Assembly (NCBI GenBank): GCA_963678675.1
Contig: OY783192.1
Coordinates: forward strand, 26,038,288-26,102,287
Direction of reading: 5' to 3'
DNA: 64,000 bases
DNA from: Xiphydria camelus
Taxonomy: Eukaryota > Arthropoda > Insecta > Hymenoptera > Xiphydriidae
The notes below the pieces were generated by a model. That model did no database searches. It saw only the letters and a program-made list of their open reading frames with translations, and was not told the DNA's origin. The stretch's first letter is position 1. Each line of letters opens with the position of its first letter. This document shows, piece after piece, positions 42,760 to 54,166 of this stretch. The translations under genes were made by a program, and so were the position numbers.

Positions 42760-43616
42760 AAAAAGTAAAGTATTAAGTATTAACCTTAAAACATTAATGG
42801 TTAGGACAGCATACAATGAGAAAAAAATGAAAATATCTGTTATCACTGGAACTGCTGCAGCTTCAGTTTCCACATTTTCAACTTTTTGCAATACTTCCAA
42901 TGATGTATTTCTCGAGCAAGATTTATGAATTGCCGCCTCGCTATCAGACGCCCCTGCCAATAAAATGAGTAGAAATTCTTTTTTGTCGGCTTCTGTTAAG
43001 TCAGTACGCATAGTACAAATTTCCTCTAAATGTATGCTATGACAGGATTCCTCCAGCAGTTTCGGCACTGTAATGGCGTCGACAACTTGTTTTTTTAATA
43101 TCCCCCATTTTTGCGTCACATCAGTGCAACTTAATTGATCTAGGGTGTCCAGTCTTATTCTGTTTTAAATAAATCAGTGAAATCAAATTTACGTATAATA
43201 ACAGGATGTTCGAATAAATCCAATTATAGTGTAGAAAATAAAGTATAACAACTTCGTTTTTTAAGTTTTGCACCGGGAAAAAACTTACCTGCTTAAGTGC
43301 AAATCGTTGTAACCGCGTGTTTACAACAATTTCCCGCCCCGGCAGGACAAGTGCACTTGCACTTAATAATTTTATTCCAACCATCAAAAAAGATCTCCAC
43401 TATGACTGTATGGTTCTTTTCTTGAACATGGGATGTTTGCAAGCATGATCCCCATATGATTATTTTGTTTCTTTTTTGTTTTAGTATTCCGCAATGGAAT
43501 ATAAAATTTACGGTTAAAACTGATTCGCCTTCCACTAAAGGGCATTTTCTGTCGCCCAGTACAGTCTCGATGCCCTTCTCATTGATTTCAAATGCTTCGA
43601 ACATATTTTCTCGCAC
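42742..43616 (-). pseudogene. SWIM zinc-finger protein fragment (transposon-associated)
   Basis: Two minus-strand pieces. The upstream one (43293-43616) ends with a SWIM finger, CKCTCPAGAGNCCKHAV (C-x-C ... C-x-H). After an interrupted stretch, the downstream piece (42742-43119) has MTQKWGILKK and an acidic helical segment. In insects and cnidarians this SWIM plus helical arrangement usually precedes a YqaJ-type nuclease domain. That domain is not found here. The role of such proteins in transposition is unclear. Interrupted between 43120 and 43292. Confidence 0.6.
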
Positions 43617-44482
43617 AATAGTTTATTTTTTCAAGAAATAAATAAGCACACATTTACTACTGTTTGAACGCCAATCCTCTACACCGCCATCATGGCCAAC
43701 TGTCAGCGCCATCCTGTGGTCGTGCTATTCGCGAATAGTTGCTGTGGTTGCTGTCATGGGGTGCTTTCCTTTTACTGATACAAGTCGACACGAGTCGACT
43801 CGTGTCGCCGAAAGTGCTTTCCATTTAGTTTGTGTCGCCGTGAGTCGGCGACACGAGTCACCTCAAACAGACTCCGCTAGAGAGCTGAGTTCACTCTGAG
43901 GACCAGCCCCCTGCAACTCTGCGTTTCGCATGGCCAAACCGTTGTCGCCAACCGCGTGGTGGCGCAGTGTCGCTGGTCCGGCAGGCCCGGCTGAAAGCGG
44001 GCGAATGAGGTGTGAATGAAGGGGCTTGAGTGCAATGAAGCATTATTCCATTTTGTAATAAATATGTAGGGATAAGGAATTTTATGAAGTAATAGAAATA
44101 GTCCAGTAAATGTTCGAACGAATTTTATATGAGCCAGCGTAGCCAACAGCCAGCAACCAGCAGCACAGGGCCAGCGATAGGGCGCCACGTAGCGGATTAG
44201 TACGACTGGCGACAAAGCGTGGTCAAAGATATCTAATGGGAATATACGTGTGAGTTGTAGGGGGCTGCTGAGGACTCTGAGTTTGAGTGTAAAAGGAGCG
44301 AAAGTTTGAACGAACGGGGCAAAGGAAAAATATATAATGGAAAGTTAACGCAAAGTCTGATTGAAGAAAATGAAGGTAGGTGGAAAATGTAATTATTTGC
44401 AGTAATCTGTAGATATTACCGATATTAGATCCGTAGATTTTAGTTATTCATTCGTAAATACCAGGTCGATTGTACATGTCCG

Positions 44483-44760
44483 TACAGGTTAGCATCATTT
44501 TGTACACACATTCATCTGAAATGCTGAATGCGTGAAATAAATAAATGAATAATCTTTCAAAAAGTGTAAGATTTTACATATATACTTCAAAAATGTGTAT
44601 TTTTTTAAGCGAGTCACATTTGAGGTTAGCATTATTTTGTATACACATTCATCTGAAATGCTGAATGCGTGAAATAAATAAATTTTACACTATTTATACT
44701 TACATTAATAATCTTTCCAAAAATGTAAGATTTTACATATATACTTAAAAAATGTATATT
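44483..44760. repeat. Tandem duplication (~145-bp period)
   Basis: GGTTAGCAT(C/T)ATTTTGTA followed by CACATTCATCTGAAATGCTG, AATGCGTGAAATAAATAAAT and TGTAAGATTTTACATATATA occurs at ~44483 and again at ~44627, with indels. Confidence 0.75.
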
Positions 44761-44833
44761 AATAATGAGTATTACTATTATGTTTGAAAACGTTTTATAC
44801 TTACGTTTTATACTGTAGCCAGTTCAAAGATTT

Positions 44834-44872
44834 TATGAATATACTTATTCTATAAGTATATTCATAAAATTG
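44834..44872. repeat. Perfect short hairpin
   Basis: ATTTTATGAATATACTTAT is followed almost at once by ATAAGTATATTCATAAAAT. A 19-bp perfect inverted repeat with a minimal loop. Confidence 0.75.
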
Positions 44873-45088
44873 CTATAAATGTGAATTGCTATAAATGTGA
44901 CTAGCGGGTTTTGTATCTAGGTATACCCCTCCAGTCCTAAATTAGTATAGAAAATATTCGAATTTACCGCTCTACTAGCCTAGCGAGCGTTCTATTACCC
45001 TTGTGATGAGAGTCGACACTAGTCGACACGAGTCGACACAAAAGTCGCTGGGAGTCGTGTAAATGGAAAGCACCCATGATATATAGCC

Positions 45089-45170
45089 TGTAAATAACCC
45101 GAAAGTAACTGTCATGCTGACGCGACAGTACTCTCGCGTTAGCATGACAGTTACTTTCGGGTTATTTACA
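45089..45170. repeat. 82-bp near-perfect hairpin
   Basis: TGTAAATAACCCGAAAGTAA at the left and TTACTTTCGGGTTATTTACA at the right, continuing to ACTGTCATGCT/AGCATGACAGT, with a CGCGA/TCGCG-flanked loop. It may be a minimal MITE, although no duplication is obvious. Confidence 0.7.
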
Positions 45171-45576
45171 TGGTGATAGTTCATGTGATACTGGCTATCA
45201 TGACAGCAACTATCGCAGAAACTATCACCGTGCAAACGGCCCTTTAAAGAACGGTGGGACGGGAGTGCGATTGCTGACGGGTTAATAATATTACAAAAAA
45301 GGAATTACAAAGCTCTAGAGGGTCTTCTCGTTTTCTAATAAAATGCTAGCTGCTAATTCGTGTGGTTTTTTATTAAAGAACGAGAAATCTAATATAGAGC
45401 TTTATAATTAAGTTTGTTTAATAGTATTAACTCTTAATTTTAAACAATCATTATATTTACTATAAAATATCGATTCTCTTGTTAACTTAGTATATCTGTC
45501 AGACATCTACGCGCTGTTTATATCTAGATATCAACCACATTTATAGCAAATATCGATGTTATTTTCTAGACATATA

Positions 45577-45784
45577 GGCTAGGCAAGTATCTCTAGTGGC
45601 GCCACGAGGTGGTCGCAGTTCGTAACTCTGGGGTGATAAGTGACCAATCAGGATCAAGTATTCCGTTGTGGTAGGTTACAGACAACGGAATACTTGATCC
45701 TGATTGGTCACTTATCACCCCAAAGTTTCGTGGACTATCCACGAGGTCGCGCGCGCGTCAATAATTTGAGATACTTGCCTAGCC
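45577..45784. mobile_element. 208-bp MITE with 4-bp TATA duplication
   Basis: GGCTAGGCAAGTATCTC and complement GAGATACTTGCCTAGCC, TATA outside both (45573-45576 and 45785-45788). A second hairpin (GGTGATAAGTGACCAATCAG and complement) lies inside. It is inserted in the right arm of the outermost element. The uninterrupted left arm (near 38284-38296) shows the empty site and supports a 4-bp rather than 2-bp duplication. Confidence 0.82.
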
Positions 45785-45957
45785 TATAGACATCTTGTAC
45801 ATGTCTGACAGATGTCTTAAACGAACTCTTGTCAAGGAACGAGATATTTCGTAGGTACACATTAGATAATAGACACAATACACAATAGACAATGAGTGCC
45901 GCTTACGCATCACGTTACGAAGTTGTTTTTCTTTGTAGACACCTGAAGAGACCGAAA

Positions 45958-46899
45958 ATGTCGCAATCAGCTGCTACAAAATACATGGGAAAATTGGAAG
46001 CATTTGTTAATAAACGGATTAAAGCAGTATGAAGACAGAAACGGTTGATGATTTACTGGGATGTGGTTCGGTGCGAAAATTCACAGAAAAAGATGAACAG
46101 ATCGTGAATATATTTTTAAAGAATCCTGGGTCTAGAACACTGCGCCAAGAACAAGTAAAATTGAAAGAAAAAGGACTAGACATGTCATGTGCAAGTATTC
46201 GAATTCGTTTTCATGCTCACAATATAAAGTAGTGAGGCACAATAAAAAAATCATTATTTTCTGAAAAACACGTGGAAACATGACTCACTTGGGCGCACGA
46301 AAACATCGATCGTGATTGGAGCAATGTGATTTTTATTGATGAAGTCTCTTTTTTGGCACATAATGTCATCACGAGAGCTTGGTCTACCCACACCAATAGA
46401 TTGTTACAGCAAACCGTTAAGCACGTAGTAAAGGTGCATGTTTTGGGGTTGCTTTTCTGCACAGGGATTCAGCACATTATTCTTATTTACGCACAATATG
46501 AATGCCGAAAAAAATGTTGAAAATCTATCAAAAGGCTTTACTGCCATCTGCTAAACTTCGGTTTTGAGAGATAAATCAAAATTTGATCCCGCAGAAGAAT
46601 AATAATCCAAAACACAAAAGCAGGCTCTGCACTCATTGTCAGTGGAAAGAGGAATGTGAAATCAATCAGTCGGATTGGCCATCACAGTTGCCTGATGTAA
46701 ATCCTATTAAAAACGTTTGGGCATACATTAAGCAGACTTTGTGGAAAAAAATATTCTGTTAAAACAGTTAACCAAAGAAATTCGCCGGATATGAAGATCT
46801 TTCCCGCAAGAGAACATCGCAAACTTACAATTAGTAGAAAGTGTGCCTCTGAGATGTCAGTCAAGTATTGACGCCGCTGGTGACTGGACATCTTTTTAG
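45958..46899 (+). pseudogene. Tc1-type transposase, degenerate
   Basis: Read across frames: SQSAATKYMGKLEAFVNK (helix-turn-helix start), then EKDEQIVNIFLKNPGSRT and KLKEKGLDMSCASIRIR. The DDE part has first Asp in VIFIDEVSFLAHN (~46327), a second region QQNNNPKHKSR-like (Asp lost, ~46596-46620) and the Glu region WPSQLPDVNPIKNVWAYIK (~46676-46733). It ends GDWTSF and a stop. Multiple stops and frame changes; the second catalytic Asp is replaced by Asn. Terminal repeats not found. Confidence 0.85.
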
Positions 46900-49265
46900 A
46901 AAAGCATTTGGATTTTAAACGAGAAGAATGCATACATATATTTTCAGTTTTGTACCATAAATTTGTCTATAAATTAACCTAGTCATGCTCTTATTAAGCA
47001 CACTATACCTATATGACAGAGACGCTTCTAGCTATTCACCAGAGTTAATCGACGTTCTTGCTTGCACTCACGCGACTTATATAGCAGTTGCAAAGACCTA
47101 GCCCGCATGGAAATAATCCTAAAAACCATCCGAGATATTTTGTATGACAAATATATGTTTAATTCTTTATGAAATTGTGGACTAATTATTTCTAACTAGG
47201 TAAAGTCTAGCCGATTTTCCGCAGTCAAAGTGATTTTACTGCGTGCAGATTTTGATATGCGGATCAGCCATCGGGTAGCATTTACCACTTACGAAGAAAC
47301 TATCTTGTAGAGGAGTCATATTTCGTACGCTTATGCGTCATTGCAATTTTCATTTCTAATAGGAACTAGATGTGGTAGCTCGAGTTATCGGACATAATAT
47401 TAAGTGTACAACTTTGCTTCCGCCGTTTTCCTAACGTAATAGACAGCCAAAAACGACGGAAGTTGTACACCTATTGTAATAAATAAAGGACGAATAATAA
47501 AGTTCTTCATTTATTATAGAATATTCACTATTGACATTTCGATTGAATGCCTTCATTTCGTATTAAGGTATTCTCTATTATTTAATTTATACAGTAAGAC
47601 AATACGTCATCAATAAATAATTAAGATAATCCTCCCTTACCATTCATGTGTCTCTTTAATTTAGAAAATAATGATTCAATACGAAATATTCGTGGCCATA
47701 TCTAGTAGGAAGAAACCCCCATACACCTACCAATTATTCTTTACTGCAGAATATTACGTATTAAAAGAACTATCAGTCCGATAGATGGGCGTCTGTGCAA
47801 TAACCAACTCCAGACACCGAAACTCTACTGGCAGTCTAATGCCAGGCGCTCACCTTCTCGTGGAAATTAAAAATAAAACACATTTTATGGGAAAGCACAG
47901 CCATTGGATAAGAAAAATAAATATTACTTTGTTTGTGAGACATATGTCGAATATTCGACAGTACAGCTGTGACTTAGGAAAAATGCACATCTATCCAGGA
48001 GGTAAAGAGGAAGGAAGTCCTACAGTAAAAGCAAATGCCTTGGATGTAAAATTAGACGAAGGATACAAGAAAGCACAGTATTTATAAATTGCAAAATGTC
48101 TCTTTAATACGTATATATGCAAAATCCAATTAAATGTCATCTCAAAATTCGTCTCCATCTTCGTTTTGTAAAGTTCGTATAAATGCATTATATGGCGCCC
48201 GTCTGATGTGCGAAGTACAAAGTATTTTTTTTAAATAGTTTCATCTTCAAAAAATTGCTTTTACGAAAATAGTTCGCTGTTTAGTTTCATTTTTAAAAAT
48301 TACCCAAATCCGCCGCGTAAATAGGTCACTGAAGATTAATGGGACATAATATTATCATATAATTATGTATATAGGATGAAGCATTTCATTGGATAAGAGG
48401 TAATCATCATTATTCCATAATTATAATACACAATATATTGCAGTCATAGAATAATTATTATTTTTTATTCCTGCAATTAACATTTCTGCGATATTAATGT
48501 GAGATAATAAATGAAAGTAAATATAGACTGAAATAGGATTATAGGATATAATTATAAGACTATTTTTGATATAATGTAAACAAAATATTACTTTTGTGCA
48601 GCTGTAAAGGAACATCATAGAACCACATTTACTCAACTTTCAGTCTTATCTCTTTTTTGGTCCAACTCCAATTTTTCGAGATGGCTAGATGAAAGATTAA
48701 ACTGTTGAGGAGAAATGTACCCATGAAGATCTTAAAGGAACTTACTTATGTACCTTTCGAACAACAACTAATGATCGCTAATGGAAAGATATCGGCCGTC
48801 AATAATCAATCAATTAATATTAAATACTGGGCGGTATATGCAAGATTCCTTCCATAAACTTATTTGAAATAAACCCAGATCAATTCCCCCAAAAAATTAA
48901 TGATCAGTAATAAATAAACTTCGTGACGTGACCTATTCGCCATCTCCCTTGCAAAAAAAATAGGCGCATTTAAAGTTTATCAATTTTACGTTGCTGTGCC
49001 AAAAAGGTGGTCCCAAAAGAATATCTCGGAAACAGAGTGAGGTACGACAAAAATCCGAGTAGAAAACTTTCTTTGGATTTAAAAGTTGAAGAACTTTCGG
49101 CTTTAAACTTGTTCTACCCGTCGCTGCATTTTTGAAATGTCTTTTAATACTCTACGAGAGGCTTGTCACGAGGTTTTCCTACAGAGCTATGCTTCAAAAA
49201 AATATTATCACGTTAATTTTATCACGTTGATACAGTGCTGTAGTAAAGAAAAATGAACGAACGCG
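46900..49265. other. Intergenic region downstream of Cdt1
   Basis: AT-rich, no gene recognised. GTACAACTTTGCTTCCGCCGTTTTC (47407) and an inverted GGAAGTTGTACAC (47459) form a small hairpin. A 100-codon ORF at 47785-48087 matches nothing I know. Confidence 0.5.
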
Positions 49266-52200
49266 TCAACCTTTGACTTTGTCATTGGCCATAATTTCAA
49301 GTCTCTTGATTACTTTAGCTAAATCGATATCTCTCATCAACTTCAAATGATTAGTATTTCTGGCGTTAAAAACGCTCGTCCACATAGGTAGAAGCTTGGA
49401 CAAGAGTTTGATGTGTTCCTCTATCTCATTTGGGGTTAATTTTGTACGGAATGAATTATCCAGTTTCTGAATAACGAATTCCATAGGTAGCACACCCTTT
49501 TTCTCGGCAACAAAGATATTTCGTAGAACTTTTGCCAATTCGGGCAATCGCGCATACGTGGCAACTTCTTTTTCGGCGTTTGGTGACCTCGTCATTGCCT
49601 CCAAAGCTTTGGCTGCTTGCTTCGCGCGAACCTGTATACATTTATAACATTTTACGGAATTAGAATGCGAGAATTGTACTGCGATCCATTGTAAAATTAT
49701 TATGATGTACAATTTCAAGTATCAAAATGAAATCTTACCTTCTCCAGAAGAGCCTTAGGAATTCCCTTAAAAGCTGTACTGAGATAACTAGTATGTGTTG
49801 TAGGCGTAGCTGGAGGAGTATCAATCACCAAAATCTCGACTTTCGGAATATTGTCATCTACTACTTGTGTGGAAGCGTCCGATGTTAGACTGGAAGTAGT
49901 CTCCGAAAGTTGAGATTCAGATTTCGTAGTCATTTTCGCATCGATTAGTCGCTTCAAAGCGGTCTCCATGCGCGTATTACATTTGAATAGTGTCTTTGCT
50001 TTATCTGTAACATCAAAGGGAAAGGAGACGCCCGATGCATGAATATCTAGTTTATTTGATGCTGCTATATAATCCACTTTGGCAAAGATTTCTATAGCTT
50101 GATTTACTTTTTACAAATATTACCGAAACACAAACTTATATTTAATGTGTAAAGTTCTTTATATATGTATATTTTATTGTTATAAAAAATCTAAGTTTTT
50201 GGATTTAAAGTTCTTACAAGACTACCCCCATTAACTGATAATGAAATATTAATTGTATGAATCCCAAATGACGAGGAAAACACGACTATACAACGATTAT
50301 TGAATAAAATTCATATCTTAACGAAATAAAATGCATCAATCCTAAAACCTAGCAATTACCGTACGTTTGTCTAAAACTCAAGAATTGCCGAAGCGAGGCG
50401 CAAGTGATATTTCGTCAAATTTGAAGCTAATGAACGAATTTGAGGATTAGAAATTACTTTATCAATTTAATCGCGTCAAGGTTTAAGGAAAAAGGAATTA
50501 ACCGCAGTAAAGCAGAATCATCAAAATCAATCTAGAATAAACTACAAGTTGAATCAACTCACTGATCCTATTTAACACTTGACGATCGGCCAAAGAAACC
50601 TTGAATCCATTGACCATGTTCAACATTTTAAACTGCTCGTTCTTCGATTACAAGGAACAATACAATAAACTAGGAAGGTCGAGTGTTTTAAATCGTACTA
50701 AAGAGTTACTACAATTGTCAGCATAATCGATTGTACGCTTTTATAACAGCGGACAGAAAGATATTTGCTGATGCGTGGCCAAACACCGTAAATGTCGCAT
50801 CGAATCTCGACAATAAATAGGTTGCAACGTTTGCGGATCGCCAATTTCGTCATACGCCAATTTCAAAATACGCCTCGCCGGTCGTGTGCATGATGTAATA
50901 ATTACGTCGCATTGTTTAAGAATACCTCGATATTAGTCGTAATCGACAACAACCGATTCGCGGTATAATCGACGTATAAGTAGCCCAAGATCATTTCGAA
51001 GAAAACGCACCTGAACGCATTCCTCTACAAATACCAAGAACAAGAGCATTTTTGCTTTGATTGCTTTTCGAATATTTGGAAATAAGTTATTTCGGCTTTT
51101 CACACGCGGTCATATTATTGGTTCGGAAGTAGAAAAATCACAAGCAGTGTGATTTGAGAATAGTGAAACGAACACGATACAAATGCTCGTTGTGTAAAAC
51201 GGAGCTACTTTGATGGAAAATATGAATAAAGAAACTTGTCAAGTTGTGTGGTAAGAATTACGAATTTCTTACACTCCTGTCACCGCGAAAAAAAACATAA
51301 TATAAGGTGACATAGTTTGCTTCATTTTCATTGCTCAATTTTATAGCGGAGCTCTCTCTTCGAATTCAGGTCATCTTAATCCGTAATCGTATTAAAGGTA
51401 AACAATAGCAGACGAATATAAAAACTTGACTTACCGAGAACATCTTTGGCAGAGACTTTTTCAACATTAGGAGCCTGAGGCAACTCGGCTTGCTCTATTG
51501 ATTTGCAATCTTCAACGCTAAACTCGGGGTGCCACCTCGTAATCTTATTCCTCGGAATAACCATTGGTTGCTCTAGATTCAATAAGAATTTCTCGTGCTC
51601 CACCTTGACTCTTTCTGGAAACGAATACATTCATATTACGTTAAATTAATTATTAAAAAATATATCAGTATAACGGGAACGTTAAAAATTCTCAGTCTCA
51701 ACATCACATGTTTACATTTTCTATACACTCACCTAAGAGAGCCTTGTAGAAGTTCCTTCGTCTTTCCAGCAAAATTGCAGGACTCATGCTCCTTTCGGAC
51801 GCAGATTTCAATACGTCCTCCGCGTCAGGCGTATTCCGGCCATTTCTGGCTTCCACTATCGGAGACACAACGAGTTCATATTTGTCCTGCTTGGAGGACG
51901 ATCCGAAGGTTCTATGCTTTTCTTGACGATACTCAAAAGCTTCGGGATAGATTGTCTTTATTTGAGCCAAATGCTCCAGAGTAAAGTTACGACGGAGCAA
52001 TTCCTGAACCGACGGTTTCAATTTTTTGAACGTTATCGTCTCCTTGCGATTGTAGAGCATTGCGGAAACCTGTCGATATATTTTTTTAATTTCCCTTCTT
52101 ATTTTTGTCCGTCCTTCTCAAGATGACTCACTCGGATCACCCACGCCTACGTCCTTGCATGCGCCTGACATTCTGATTTCAATGAAGCAGTAGTGTAATT

Positions 52201-54098
52201 TGCGGATTAATCCGGTTAAAGAATGGATACACATCATTTACTGGGATCAGGAAGAAATATGCAACATTAAAGCTGCAAGTGATGAACGAATCTCCAAGAA
52301 GGGAACAATAAAACATATTTTTCGATTCTAAGCATATTTTATCTCGACTCAAACGTTATATCCAAATTACAAAAGGAATAGTCAGTTGTGTCCATATAAA
52401 ACTTTTGGTGTCGAATGTTTTCTCCTAGTCCGCAAATAGCATGCATAGATTCCTCGAAAGTATTAACACGACAATTTCCTGCTCCAATAACATCAAAATA
52501 TCGAGAACACGTGCAGATTAGCGACTGAGTAAGTCCGTCCAACTTCTTCTACTGAAAAATCTCACCGTATCGACACATCTGAAAGTCTCTGCCAAAAGTC
52601 GATAGTTGTAAGGTAACGGCAGTGCTGGTACACCGCTATCAACAAGTGATTGGTATCTTTGATGCGCCGGAAGTTTAGATGGGCTACCCTTGATAGGACT
52701 TGCCGGAATTTCCTTTGGTTCGAGCAAAAGGCGACGCTGAGGACTGGCGTATTTCGGAACGTCCACATTTTTTGTAGGGCTCAGGAAGTCCTTGCGCGGG
52801 GATTGGCTCGTCTTTTGCGGACTAGTAGTTTGAAATTAGGAAAAATTAGCAGTCGAACGAAGTGAGCGATGTTTTGAAAATGCATCATAGTTTCATTTTG
52901 TTTTAACCGGATCGTGCTACCTAAATTAACTACCCGTAAAGTAGTATTTTACGGATAAAATGTTGGCCAACGATTAAGCATTTATCGAGAAACTACAGTA
53001 GTAATCAGAATCAACAGAAGTTTATTATGGAATTTAAAATTTGATAACTTAATATTCAACTCAGGATAAAATATTTTACCAGGGCATCAACAGTACAGAG
53101 CAATATGAGATCAAAATTAAGAGAAATTTTTGAAAAAACGGAGACAATGAATGGATACGTGTTATTTGAAAAAGCACCTAACAAAGTATTTTTTTTCCTA
53201 CAATGACAATTCATTATTGCAGTGTCTTCAACTACTTCGGTTATACGTAGTCTTATCCCGTTCGAAATTAATGGAAAACTTTTTTTCAGTTAGGGTTGCG
53301 GCATCACAATCAGACGTGCAGTATTCGAAAAGCAACATCCAGTAATATCAAATGTAACTACAATCACAGTAGAATTTTTTTCGGTAACAATATTTGTTCT
53401 CTCAACAAATATTGTTAATATTGGACATATCTTTTGCTGTCACGAATGATACTTTTGTCACGATAGCAAAAAGTTCTCAGTAAAACCCAAGCTTGTGCTA
53501 AGACTATAAATAATTTTTTTCTGTGTGCCTGGGCACTTTTACTGAATTGTAGAACCATAAAAAAGGTTGAATGGTCACGCATGCCAAAGTAGAAACACGT
53601 GCAAAGGAGGCCATCGAACTCCACTATCTATGCGTCTTGACTCGTGTCCTCCATCTTTTCGAACAAAGTAGACACGAGTCAGAACGCTTTCCAATACATG
53701 GAAAAGCGAATCCTTTGATTTCGCCTAATTCGAAGACAGTAGGCAAGCTTGATCGTAATTTAGAATTTCAGTCGAAGAGACGCAAGAAAGATGAAACAAA
53801 AAGCAGATCATGTAATGCACTATGACCTGGAATATCATGTACAAATTGTGCAATTTCATTAGAATTGGTTCAGTCGTTTTTGAGTTAAGGGGTAAAGCCA
53901 CCATGCAACTTTTAAAAAATCGAATTTTTTTATTAGCTTAAAACTTTCCTTAAACTCTTAAGAATAAGAAAAAAAAAGGTCTCGTGGTCAGAAAAAATCT
54001 GAAATCGGTCGTTTACGTCAGTTTGCGGAGGCGCCTCGCGGTGTCCAGCTGGTGAAAATGCATGGTGTTCGTAGCAGAAGGCAAGAGCCACCAATACG

Positions 54099-54166
<68 letters not shown>

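Larger units (their letters stand above)
43759..45075. mobile_element. 1.3-kb TIR element with GTCGACACGAGTCGAC arms (ATG duplication)
   Basis: GGGTGCTTTCC(T/A)TTTAC at the left and complement at the right; ATG outside both (43756-43758 and 45076-45078). The subterminal GTCGACACGAGTCGAC motif is palindromic and present at both ends. A second GTGCTTTCCATTTA near 43820 suggests a doubled left end. No transposase seen. Inside are a tandem duplication and a perfect hairpin. Confidence 0.75.
42403..45243. mobile_element. 2.8-kb THAP/SWIM-bearing element (TTAA-type site)
   Basis: Ends AGGGCCGTTTGCACGGTGAT and complement, continuing to AGTTTCTGCGAT. The flanks are GTAA (42399-42402) and TTAA (45244-45247), one base different, suggesting a TTAA target. 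It carries a THAP-type fragment on plus and a SWIM-type fragment on minus. THAP domains with TTAA duplications are known in Kolobok transposons, but no Kolobok DDE domain is seen, so this classification is a guess. Two further elements sit inside it. Confidence 0.7.
38442..45281. mobile_element. piggyBac-type TTAA element hosting further insertions
   Basis: Ends CCCGTCAGCA...TGCTGACGGG with TTAA on both sides (38438-38441 and 45282-45285). The CCC start and TTAA target are the piggyBac signature. Outside the nested elements only ~700 bp of AT-rich sequence remains (38442-38922, 41887-42195, 42348-42398 and 45248-45281) with no transposase, so it was a non-autonomous element of under 1 kb before being filled. 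Confidence 0.8.
38257..45817. mobile_element. Outermost TIR element of a nested stack (7.6 kb including inserts)
   Basis: Left arm (38257-~38400) and right arm (~45487-45817) are inverted copies. Both carry ATCTGTCAGACAT, then ACAAGATGTCTATA, and further in GCGCGTAGATGTCTGACAGA with a GTTGACAAG/CTTGTTAAC-like partner. The right arm is split by a 208-bp MITE; ignoring it, the two arms align. The interior native to this element is 38401-38441 plus 45282-45486; the rest is inserted. Target duplication unresolved; no transposase. Confidence 0.72.

Noticed and set aside
47785..48087. 100-codon ORF as a real gene
   Set aside because: No recognisable family, no splice or promoter signals, and its composition resembles the flanking non-coding DNA.
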